Assembly (NCBI GenBank): GCA_030704615.1
Contig: CM060732.1
Location: forward strand, 78,882,171 to 78,946,170
From: Takakia lepidozioides
Lineage: Eukaryota > Streptophyta > Takakiopsida > Takakiales > Takakiaceae
Reading direction: 5' to 3'
Length of the DNA: 64,000 nt
The notes under the pieces are model-generated. The model searched no databases, was not told where the DNA came from, and worked only from the letters and a program-made list of their open reading frames with translations. Position numbers and translations under genes: made by a program. The first letter of the stretch is position 1; every line of letters starts with the position of its first letter. Positions 34,101 through 45,510 of the stretch are shown here, piece after piece.

Positions 34101-37100
34101 CACTTGGTGAAGCTGATAATTTGAACAGCAGGTCTGGAGAGGAGGATGCCAACAAAGAGAATTATGTGAATGAAAGCAGTCCAGCAGCTGTGGAGGGGAT
34201 ACCTCGAGGCAATACTGGTAGTTCTAGGAGAGGGAGCAGGGTTGAGAACAAAGACATGGAAGCAGATGAAGAATTACAGGACATTCCTGTGAAGAAGGTT
34301 GGGGCAGTCATGCATAGCAATGGACCAACTGGGATGTTGGATCGTGGAGGGAGTCCCGGTGCCTCTGGGTGAGCCTTAATTAGCAATCTGTCTATGGCCT
34401 TGCTGGAAATTTTTGCAATGTGGTGTTCAATCTAGGAGCAGTTTTTGTTTCCTCTGGTGTAGTCTGGTCATATTAGGTGGTTTTCGTCATTGTTCTGGTG
34501 GAACTGAACTTCTCTAGTAACCATTATATTTTGTCTCTTCGGATACGTTCTTCAGCCTTAATTAAAGAGCACAATTGATTCATGATGTAGTTTATGCAGC
34601 ACTAATTATGATCCCAACAGGTCTGACTAGTCACTTAATCAGATCAATTAGACATTCTTCCATTTCACAGAAGTCCCCCATCTATCTGTAGGACTAAAGA
34701 TTGTTTCTGGACTTCCTGATGGTGTTCTTGCAACGTAGCTGATTGCCAAGGACTAATTGAGGCCGAGGTGTGCCCTCAGGAAGCTCCTCTCATCCAAACT
34801 CTGGAGAGAGTGACAAACTGGAGGGGGAGGCTGCAAAATTTGCTACCCTCTCCCAGGACAAGATGGATGTAACTGCTAAGCATGCTCATGAAGGACGAAG
34901 CTGTATATTAGCAGACAAGGATTGTGAGACCATGCAAAGGGGTGCTAAGAACTTCCAGTACAGGCAGACAGGGGATTCTACTTCGAAGAGCTCTAAGGAG
35001 AGAAAGTTCAAGTCTGAGAGAGAGCGGGAGAGGAGGGTAGCAAAGTTTGATGGGTATTCCCAGGCTGGTGTGAAGGAGGTCAGCAGGTCCACGGCTAGCC
35101 ATAGGGCAAGTCACCAGGAGCCCACCAAGATTTTCAGAGAGGGCCATTCGAGCAGCACGGGTCAGAGATCTGGAGAAATTCTGTTGAGGAACGGCAATGA
35201 GGTGGAAACGATAAGCCATCTCAAGGCTTTTCCCCCTGGTGAAGAGAACACAGACAACTGTGGGAGAGGTTCACAGGCAAGCCACAATCGTTTTTTGCAG
35301 ACCATAGAGAGTATAGAACCAAACGGTGCTGAGATTTGTCCTAATGATGGGGGCCAAGAGAGGACAGGGGAGGAAGAGTTGCCAGAGGTCAGCTCACAAG
35401 AGATGTCTTACATGGTTGCTACACAGGTGAAAGAGAACTCCACTTAAATGGACCAACTCACAGAAGTGGAACTTCTTTGTTGTCTATTTTAAGAACAGAT
35501 ATATGACTGAATCAAACTGCCCTCCTTCAGTGTTCCTTTCAAGTCTCACTGGGAATATATCTATTTGCCTCTGAATGCAAACCTTTGTGATCAAGCAGGT
35601 TAGCAAGGAAGCATCAGGAAGCACCACCCACGAGAGTGATGAAGATACTGACTGCAAAGGGAATGGAGGCTTTGATGACGAGGTTGTTAAAGGGAAGAAA
35701 GAAAAGAGTCATATTCCTTCTCTCAAGGGGACCGATTCCCATGAGTCAAGTGATGAGAGTGGGGATTCAGGAACAAGTCAGTATACAGCCTCCAAGGCAA
35801 CAGAGACCCCTGCCCCAATTGGTAATGTCTATACCTTGTTGCACTAACACAGCTATGAAGCTTAGAATGATCATGACCATGCCACTGATGAAACTTGGGT
35901 TGATCTCTTTTTTGCATATATTTGCACCGATTGGAGTGAAGCTGTCACATATTGCTATATACGTTCCTCTGACAGCTTCTCTTCAGCTAGTGGGATCCAT
36001 GTGCCAAGGTTTGTTTTTAGCTAAAAGTTTGGCTTGTAATGATCATTTTGCCACAGTAGCAAGGATGAGACCTAGCGGAAGTGGCCATGGCAGCAAGCGT
36101 CGGGTCTCAGGAGCAGCTGCTGACATAGAGTCCAAGTGAGTCCCTCTTATTAATGGCTTCAGTTCTGCCACAGTAACATGTTATAATGCTTAGTTGTGGA
36201 GGGGGAGAGGAAGATGGAGTAAGAGGGGAGGGCCCCTACATTGAGTGGTGGTGACGATAAACATATCCAGGCTCTTCCACACTAGCTTTTTGGAGAGGGT
36301 AAGCTCTTTAAACATCAGTGCAAGAGTCCTGACTGACCATACCTGTACTACCCTTGTGGTAATTCTATGGCTATTGTATGGTGCATATATGGCTTTGGTC
36401 CTCAGAGGGAGTGTCCTAAAGCATCATATGCATCAACGATGTTCTACTCTGGAACAAATAGTTTTTGGAAGGAACTGCTTTCAGTTGCCACTCCATCAGA
36501 ACACCTGAAAGAGTGAAGATTCGTGGGCTTGCAGATTTGCACAGTTCATTGACAGCCAAGATGGATTGGATGAAATTATGGGCATCACCCTCAGCCAGCG
36601 CATGCGCACTGTGGAGCCTGCAAATCAGGTGAGTCTATCAGAAGCACCTGCTGTGGTGCCCAGTGCTTCTGCAGTGCCCATAGATTCTGCTGCTGCAGCT
36701 CCGTCCAGCAGTCCAGCTGCGAATATTGCGTTTGCATCCCAGAACAGTCAGGGGGGTGGTTCGGCCCTTGCAAATGGAAATGTCAGTAGCTTAGTGACAG
36801 ATAAAGCCGCTGATTTATTGAACTTGTCCGGAAAGCAAACAGCAAGGCCTTCAACGCCAAAGTTCAAGATCCCAAAGCCTGTGTTGAGTGCAGTAATGCC
36901 AGCTATGACGAATGAGTTGGGAGTAAAGTCCAAGCATTCTGTGGAAGAGGTGTTGCCTATTGAAAGCGGTTCCTGGAAAGAACGACAGCAAGGTGTGCTG
37001 AAGTGTAAATTGGAAGAGCAGGGAGTATTGGAACCAGAGGTCAAGGAAGTTGGTTCTGTTGCATTTAAAGCTAAAAGCTTCCTAACAGATGCCAGAATGA

Positions 37101-40100
37101 CTCTTGGCTCTCCAAGCCAGATTATAAGAGATAAGAGTGCTGGCCTTTTTACTTGTCTTCCTGATGAGGATGGACGGCGTAGTTTCAACGGTATAGGGGA
37201 AGATAGTCAGATGGTGACCGAGGGCTCAGAGACAACCACTGAGAAGGTATATGGTTTACTACTATCAATATAAGATGCTGTGCTGATTAATTGGTGAATG
37301 GATGACTGGATCTCTGTACCATGTGGGATGGGATGGAGGCCTGTAGTATCTTTCTTGGAGTTTTAATTGGCAGTACCATTGATTGTAGAGGGAGGGACAG
37401 TCCGCACACCTGAATTGTGGGTTCAACACTCCATCTTTTGACCTACTTGCAATAGAGTCAAAGCTGGACCTTCCCTCATGGTCATCTTTTCTTCTTATGG
37501 ACTTTGTGATGTCCTTCTTGGAATCACCAACCTTTTCATAATACAAGTCTCAGAATAGAAATGAAGCCCAGCTATTTGAGCAATTGTGTCATGAGATATT
37601 TTCGTCAAATTGGACGCCTAGAACATTGAGTCAACACTCACTACTGGAACTATGACATGCAGAGGAGGAAATCAAAGAAGAGGAAGGAGGAAGAGGTACA
37701 ACCCAAGGAGTTCCCGTTCACAGAGGAAGGTTTGGGATGCAAGGGAAAGAGGAAGAAGCAAAACATTAAGGAGGAGAAAGTGGAGAATGAAAGCTTTGTA
37801 ACAGTGCCTGAGTCGTCATGCGAAAAGGGAGATAACATTACCAAGTCAAGTTTGGACAGACAAGCTGCAGGAAAGAGGACAGAGAACAGCCAGAGCCAGG
37901 GCACTAGCCTCCTCCACTCAGAGGAAGTAGTGAAAAAACAGAAGGAAGGAAAAAAGAGAAGAGGGGAGGATCAAAGTCATCTGGATGTGCTTCAGTCGCT
38001 GGAAGATGGACTCGGGAGAAATGATGCACCCATCCATGGAGCAGGTAAGCTTGTGAGATCGATTGTTGGACCAACCTCCCACTAGAATTGGCAAGCTTGC
38101 GCTGACAAATCCAAATGTGTGCTGGGGGTCAAGCCTGAAATGCTCTATGCTGATCATTTCTGGTAGCTGATGCATGCCGGTTGGGGACTGGGTAGCGCTA
38201 ATTTTGGGTCTTACTGCTATTCTATGATTATTGTCCCATCATACAGTTGGTACTTGAAATTCTAGGGTTCAGATCACCATGCATGCCTGTGCATTCACCC
38301 ACTTGGTTGAGCATTCTTCACCTTGAGGTCAGTTGTTGCCTAGATTCTAGGTATGAGCCTTTCTTGTGTTCTGTTTACATCTGGACTAGAACTTGTGGAG
38401 GTAGAAGTCACCTAACTGATCAGAAAGACACACGTGGTCGTAATCCTGTTGAGGTAACATTCACGAATGGCTCATCTGCTATAGACAGTCCAAATTAGAG
38501 GATCACTTTTGAGTAGGCAGATAGGACCTAAAACCCATTTCCGATTAATCTCTGACCTAACAAGCTTTGTTACTAATGTTTGGTGCGTGGTTGCATCACG
38601 GATAGGAGCTTTGTTGCTCATGATGTGCTCTTGATGTGCGTCTATGACCAACACAGTGGCAAACCTGATGTGTTCGTCTATTGCATGGTTTGCATCTATG
38701 GTTACGCAGTAGGTGATGAAGCAAACAACCAAAGTTTAAGTGACTTCTGTCCAGACAAAGGTGCCCAGACTGGACCCTCCATCATTCCTGAGCAGACATC
38801 TATGGACCAGAGTGAAAAAGAGACAGAAGAGCTTCATTTGATGATGGAAAGTGCCAACCAGAAAATGTCCAAAGGAAAGAATGGATTGAAATCCAGGAAG
38901 AAGAAGGGGGTGCGCAGGAATCTTAATCTTACGAGTGAGGAAAAATTTCACGAGGCAAATGTCAGTGAGAATCCTGGCATTGAAGGAGAGGTCAAGGAAG
39001 AAGATAAAGTCGGTTGGGAGACCAAAGTCAATGAACCAAATAGAAATGGAATGGAGATCAATGATGAAGGCAAGGTGGGGGATGAAGCCAATCGGGGAGA
39101 TAGGCAGCAAGGATCTCAATCCCCAGTGGAAAGTAACAGAGAGGAAGATGTTTTACTGTTCACAGAGATCGAGGGTGATGATGCAGGGAAGGAGACGACT
39201 AGTGATGAAACAGGTACTCATAGTAACCTGAATGTGTCACGTAAGTAGATGCATTGCATAACTTTTAGTCTCGTCAGCATTCCAGCTGCACCAGGGGCAA
39301 GGGGCCCACAAAGGAAGACCTCATAATTGCACAGATCTTCAGAAAAAATTTCAGACGACATTGTAATCTTGTTATTGTGGATGCTCGTTTGGTGCAACGC
39401 AGGTAAGAAAAGCGAGAAAAGTGGACAAGGTCAACAGATGATTGAGACACCTTCAATCAGAGAAGCACGAGAGACAAATGTTTTTGAATTTGATCCTGAA
39501 GAGGCTGGGGCATCCAGTCCAAGAGTTCTTAAAATAGGTGAGAAAAATGCGAACAATCTGGCTAAACTCATGGAAGAAGTCTCCGAGAGAGCTGTACAGA
39601 CGGTCTTGGAGGATGAGATGCTACATGTTGCTGACACTACTCTACTACCCAAAAAGTCGAGAAAAGATCCCAATCCCAAAAATTGGACTATTAGAATGAG
39701 GGGGGCTCTTTCCAAAGCGACTGTGGGCAACTGTCCTGGCGGCTTTGTACCCACTGTGGATGCGTGCGAAAGAGCTGGAGGGGCTGTCATTGGCCCTTCT
39801 CGAACAGGTGGGTCTGAGCCCCACCTCTTCTGAAGTGCATTTGTGTGTCTATCTCTTTGTACGATTGCCAAAATAGTTGTGCAGTTCTTTTCTGTCCGGT
39901 GTCCTCTGGATTCTTTGGGCCTCCCATGAACCGAATAATTTTCTTCATTCCTTTCTCTAGAGCTCTTTGATGGTGGCAAGTGGGGATGTGAGTACTGCCA
40001 AGACCATTACATGGTATTGGAAAGCACCACTTAAATGTGCTGGTCCTTGCAGAGCTATTTCCATGAGGCAGAGGTAAACAGGCAGATGTTCCATGCTAGG

Positions 40101-40395
40101 ACTTCCATGCTGCTTTATTGAAAGGCTCACACACGTTGGTGCAGGTGGTCCAAACATCCGTGTTATAGAGACCTTGGAGGGCACACAGACTGCTGAGAAC
40201 CTGGAAATGACACCACCTTCTCCCAGTATTAAGAAAACGCCAAAAAAGAGGATTACAACTCCCAAGAAAAGGACACCAAAAAGTACTGCGGCTGCAGGAT
40301 CATTGCCATGCCCGGTAGGGTGTGGGAAACTCTATTCAGGAAAGACATCTGCGTGGTACTCACATAAAAAGCTGTGCACTGGAGCAAGCAGCTAA
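31117..40395 (+). CDS. Large lysine/serine-rich nuclear-type protein with C-terminal C2HC finger, 11 exons
   Basis: I do not recognise this family. Exons: 31117-31303, 31856-31923, 32093 to about 34368, about 34780-35426, 35599-35821, 36057-36135, 36535-37246, 37663-38044, 38710-39213, 39403-39807 and 40145-40395. All join in phase except exon 3 to exon 4. Total is about 1,900 residues. The N-terminus has a compact folded-looking stretch: VVRILVDTDTDSHFIVSASR, STVAELR, HRHCFPEEGEVIIGKLL, GYHLADYLRIGQVYNAW, perhaps a ubiquitin-like beta-grasp. The bulk is low complexity with basic clusters (KEKRKKRRVR, KKNRKGKKKG, RRKSKKRKEEE) that look like nuclear localisation signals. A short conserved-looking piece is FAQFIDSQDGLDEIMGITLS. 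The extreme C-terminus is CPVGCGKLYSGKTSAW...HKKLC, a C-x3-C-x13-H-x3-C finger just before the stop. Some N-terminal resemblance to coilin architecture (ubiquitin-like fold plus basic tail) is only an analogy. Confidence 0.75.
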
Positions 40396-42945
40396 ATGTT
40401 AGTTATCTGCACATGGGAAGGGGCAATCCCTCGTTTGCGTCGATGAACCATGTGCCAAGGTCATGCTTGACTTTTAAGAGGATGCCGTCAGCAAGTATCC
40501 CTGATGATGAGAATGGAGAGAGGAGATGGGTTTGAGGGCATCTTCAGTAGGTTGTAACCAATTTAATCGGGCAGAGACACTGATATATATAGGTTCTGGC
40601 CTTTGGACAACGAGCAGCCGACTAGCCATGCCATGGGTTGTTCTTGAAGTTGGCCAAGCTGGAAGTTGTCTGAGAACCCGTTTTGTTGTGAAGCTTCCGT
40701 CGCGGTAGAGACAAAGTTGTCATCTGCTGTATCATTTCTCTATGCATTCCCATGCATTTAAAAGGTAGCCAGTGTTGAAGCTTTACTGATGGTCAGACCT
40801 TTGGTTACTTTTTCCCTCCAGACCCCTTCCCCGCCATGAACATAGGGTCTGTTATAGGATGCCCATCTCCCTGCTCTATGATATATTCAGGAAGGAGTCC
40901 GTCCCAATTAGGTTGTAGTCAAGAGAAGATACATTAATCGTTTACATGCCTCACAATGGGAGAGACGAAAGTTCACACCTAAGGACATCCTAATGTTCAA
41001 CATGGTACTGGTATGGTATCTGATACTCTTCAACATGGTGGGTGACAGTGGGTTCTCATGACTCACCAGGTCGGTCTCACCAGGTCGGTCAGGTGAGCCC
41101 CACAGCAAATGAATGCTTGGATTGGAATTTTGAACCAAGAGACTAGCTGCCCAGTGACCACAATGCAATGACATGTAGTGCGCAGGCAGAGGAAACTGTG
41201 TGCAAGGGAAGTCCTGCAGGCTTCTGCATTGGTGCACCTACTATTTTCCTATTTGCTTCGCGTCCATTCTGATAAGTGGGCTGTTGCCAATTCTACTGGG
41301 CTGTTATCACACCAAAAGGTTTCAAAGATCAGTAAACAAGTGGGTTTTGCACACAGACCTACTTTGTTTCTGTTTGCATGGCTGTTGCTCATTCTACTGA
41401 AAAGGATAAACATAGTGGGGTTCACAGAGACATTACCAAAAGATCCGGTTTGTAGTATCCTTAGGATGGGTCCTTTCAATTAACTGTATTTTTCACTGGT
41501 TGCTACCAATGAATCTGATCCTGTTAAAACGTGTAGTTAGAATTTTGTCATCAGAATCACATAGTTGGGTCCTTCTAATTTGTCTACTTGGTTTTGGGAA
41601 TGATTGGTAGAAACGTGTAGTTGGAATTTTGTGAAGTGGGTTGGACAGTTCGGATTTTTATTGACCAGTTTCAAAGCCGCTGGTTCCTAGTTCCTCGTTC
41701 CTACTCTTTGAAATACGATCAAAATGAGGCGCTACAATACATTGCAACAGGATTCCATCCACCGACACCACTTGCTGGCTGGATAGCGATCGAGAAACTC
41801 GTCGCCCCGTTGACAGAAAGACAGAATTCTCTAGGTCCTATGAAGTCCACTTAGAATCAGATTCCAGGGAGTGAAACGACTACTGTGAAGTTTGGACATC
41901 TGGCGACCTCGAGGAACTAATCTATTTGGAAGATGTGACACGAGAACTTTGACCCTCCTCTTCCCTCCGAAGGAACTACCTACCAACTCTAGATTATAAA
42001 CTAGCTCTAAATGTTCACATGCTATATTGATAACATTGCAGTAATGAGTCACCATTATGGCGTGGCGTCAACTATTAAATGCTCCAGGATTATGCCTCTA
42101 TGATCCGAGTTTGCCTAATTGCCTTGGCATGTGTAGACGGTTTGGCAATGATCCTCTTAAGTGAGGATAGGCCGAGACAAGACTTTTCTCTTTTTCTCTT
42201 TACTAACCAACCTAGAGCCCAGTGCATGGGCATTGGGCCTTCCCCTCCTTGCATGAAGCGCGTACCTTTCAGTTAAGATTGTATCTGGGTGCACACACTT
42301 TCTGGTGATGAATGCAGCAGAGCATCTCGGTACTGCAGTCACAGATACTTCGAGTACTGGGTTAGTAAATAAAACTTACAGCAATTTAGGAACAAAGTGG
42401 ATTGATTAGCCTCACAAGTTAGATCCTGAGTCCGCTTGGGATAAATGCACGAGATTTGCGAGGTACATCAACACTCACAACGTGGGTGCCTACTAAAAAC
42501 AGGAGTGGCATAGATTGCTCCAAATAAAGCTTGCACCCTAAAAATATAAGCAAATTAGGAAGGGAAGTTGGGGATTCACTGACATTTGAAAACTTCTATG
42601 TATGTAACACAAGCATTGACTCCATGAAACACCTGTGGAAGACGCGGCTTCCACATCCTCTTTGTCGGTAGGGTTTGATGAGCGTTGAGAGGTGCATTTT
42701 GGACCTACACAAGCTTTTTCCCACCCAAGTAAAAGAACAACGAAGTTTGGTTTTTGGCCTCGGGAGTTGAAGTGTACAGAAGCTTCAACACTAATGAGGT
42801 GCTCTCAGGTTTCAATATGCTGTCCTCATTGCAGCTGATTGAAGAAAACAGACCAGGTCACCAGCCATGAGAAGAAAGGAGGATGAAATCTCTGCATCGA
42901 CGAGAAAGAACAAATGACTTGAAGAAACTTGATGAAATGGCGAAA
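40396..42945. other. Intergenic sequence, 3' flank of the large nuclear-protein gene
   Basis: No supported gene. ORFs are short and without motifs. The first several hundred bases are probably 3' UTR of the upstream gene. Confidence 0.35.
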
Positions 42946-43560
42946 CTAAGTGGGGCGGGGCCCGCCCGTTGCAAAGTGAGCAAAAGCTTCTTTCCCGGCA
43001 TTTGTTCTTCCAAAAAACCTGCTCTGCCTCTCCTCCGTCTCGCTCTCTCCTTCCTGGTGGCTTGCTAGATTATGTTTCATACTTTCGGCCACGCTTGCGC
43101 GCATGCCTGGAGCGTCTGGAGCATTAGTGTAGAGGACTTTCATATTCTGTTGGCAAGTCCTGTGTTTGTGTCTGAGAATCTGGTCTGCCTCCGATACTGT
43201 TAGCTTCTTCTTAGTCCGCGTCTTCCTCGTCCCCTTGCATGACAGATCGTCTAATAACATCCGGAAGTAATCGTATGTACCTTCAGCATAGAGGTCTAAG
43301 GCATTTTGCGCGAAATCATGTTTTGTTTCTGAAAATCCTGTAGGCTGTACTGCCTCTTCTTTTTCTTCTTCTACCTCCCGTGCCCCGTTGCTTGACAGAT
43401 CGTCCAGGTATTGTTCGCTGTCATGCAGCAGTCTCAGCGTAGAGGCCTATTGTATCCCGCTGATTTCCACCTGATTTTGTCCCTCTGGAAATCCGCTGTG
43501 TTCCCGAGTCCCTTTCCCTTGTCTCTGCAATTCAGATATTGATAAAATCATCTGGCATTG
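42946..43560 (-). pseudogene. Decayed ORF with a 51-codon internal repeat, family unknown
   Basis: On the minus strand a frame from about 43440 to 42946 reads, in order, HDSEQYLDDLSSNGARE, KHDFAQNALDLYAEGTYDYF, RMLLDDLSCKGTRKTRTKKK, and ends ASHQEGESETEERQ ... TGGPRPT. The DLSxxGxR block and the LYAE block each occur twice, 153 bases (51 codons) apart. The matching nucleotides are GACAGATCGTC at 43241 and 43394 and a YAGCRTAGAGGYCTA word beside each. The upstream copy falls out of frame (LYAETAA then stop). An in-frame spacing with similarity on both DNA and protein level suggests former coding sequence. I cannot name a family. It may be a repeat-protein fragment or a transposon-carried ORF. 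Confidence 0.45.
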
Positions 43561-45510
43561 TTAGTTGTAATACAGTAAAGGCCCGATGCATCTTGTGTCG
43601 TAATCCCTTGTTTTTCTCCTCTTCTTGGAGCCATCTGCTCTTTTACGTTGTCCCACCTACATTACAATCCATATGTCACGTCAAACACTTGAGGCATTGT
43701 GAAGATGCTCCATTTTCAACAATTGTGCTCCTAACGCACGCACTCTGCGAAATCAGGCATTTCCCCATTCTTCACACTTTCTCTGCCCTGAGACTTCTTC
43801 CCCGTCCAGATTAAGCTAGCAACAAGTCGCATTGCCACATGATGATGAACGTGTGTTCAGTACAGAGACGTGTTCACCTTGCTAGGGCCATTCACGCTGT
43901 TTCTCGGTTAATCTATTCATCCAAACCTGCAGTGCCTTCTTCATGTGTTCTCTCTCTTTTCAGCCCTGCCACCTGTTGTGCATGATGTGAAGTAATTTCG
44001 AAATTTCCTCTGGCGGTTTACTGACCTGGAATTATTTTCAAGCGGCCGAGGTCCCTCCGTCAAATGGTATCACAATGTAGTTAATTCATTGAAGGCGAGA
44101 TCAAGCGAAAGAGGTCCGGCATTCACATTATCAGCATAAACGCGACCTATTGAGTTGATCGTAGCATTGCATTTCGTGCAATGAGCGGGGGGGATGTTTG
44201 CCAATTTGATCTGCAATTCTCCGTCAAACTCTCCCTCATTGCTTCACGACACGCAGACTCAGGTTCCATGCATATACCTCGTTTATTACACGAATATACA
44301 TCAGAGTTGTGTGTTGTATCTGCTTGAGACAGGATTGGGGACGGGAAGAAGCGATTATCATTAAAGGATGGAGAGGGGAACTTAGGAAATTGAAAGATTA
44401 GGCAGCATATTTTGGTGAGCTCATCCAGTGGGGTTATGGGGCACTACATTTGACATACTGGTACCCAATCCTCTGAGAAACATCTAAACTTCCCACCAAT
44501 TGTATTCTTAGTTTGATATCTGGATTCTTTTCCGACATTCAGATCATACTCTCCCTTGTGCCAGCTTAGTTAGGACATTTTGAGCTAATTAGTTAAAAAC
44601 TTTAATTGGTATCTTTTCCACATATATCAAGAATGGTGTAGAGATTTCTGTGCTTCAAAGAGACCGCAGACATCGAGGTAGTAATCGCTGTCACTGCGAT
44701 ACCTTCGCGCATTGATGGCGCGCACAACTTTGCGAAGTCTATTGAAGGGTGTTCTTCTCTTGTCCAACCTTGAACGTGAAGGAAGATCAACTGCATTTAA
44801 TTGCTGGCTCGAAGCCTTTTACCTGAGTGGTAATCCGCCTGGATTGGAGGCTTGACTAGTTGATAATATGCATTCTTAGAGAACTAATTCCTATCTAATT
44901 ACTGATCATATCCCTCCTTGAGCCAGTAGATAAGAGTACATATTGCTCAAAATCAAGCATGCACCTATGGAACTGATGGTACTCTGCTGACTTCTCTTAG
45001 GGTAGAAAGTAGTGAGCACAGGAGTAGTGTACATGAAAATGAATCTGCTGAAACGAGTTGAAAAATGTGCCAAACCCAGTTAGAGACTGGTGGCAGTGGT
45101 AGTCATCTTCATAATTTTCTCAGATTAGAACCAGCTCTGCAGCAAGGAGGGTGACATGAACACCCATCCTTTCATAGTTTGGACAAATGTTCTGAAGCAG
45201 AGTTTCTTATATTATCATGTCTCACCCTCCTTTATAACCAATACAGGCCTACACTCATGGCTGCGCATCAATACCTCAGCAAGCTTGTCTGTGACAATTG
45301 TGGAGCTACCTACACTGGATATGACCAATTAATCAGTCTTACTTGATCCATGAGTGTGTGCAAGCCTTTGGCAGCTTGGTTGAGGCTACCTGGGATGTTT
45401 GACAACCGTGATCATGAATCTCATATATGCTTCATTTCAGTGGTTGTGTTAAGCTGGATGGAAAGCTACTGGAAGTAGTGTGCTAGATTGAAGCTGTTAT
45501 GTGTCAAATC
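43561..45510. other. Intergenic / upstream region of the kinesin gene
   Basis: No gene is supported. The promoter and 5' leader of the kinesin gene should lie in the last part, but the transcription start is not visible. A further non-coding or short coding 5' exon cannot be excluded. Confidence 0.35.
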
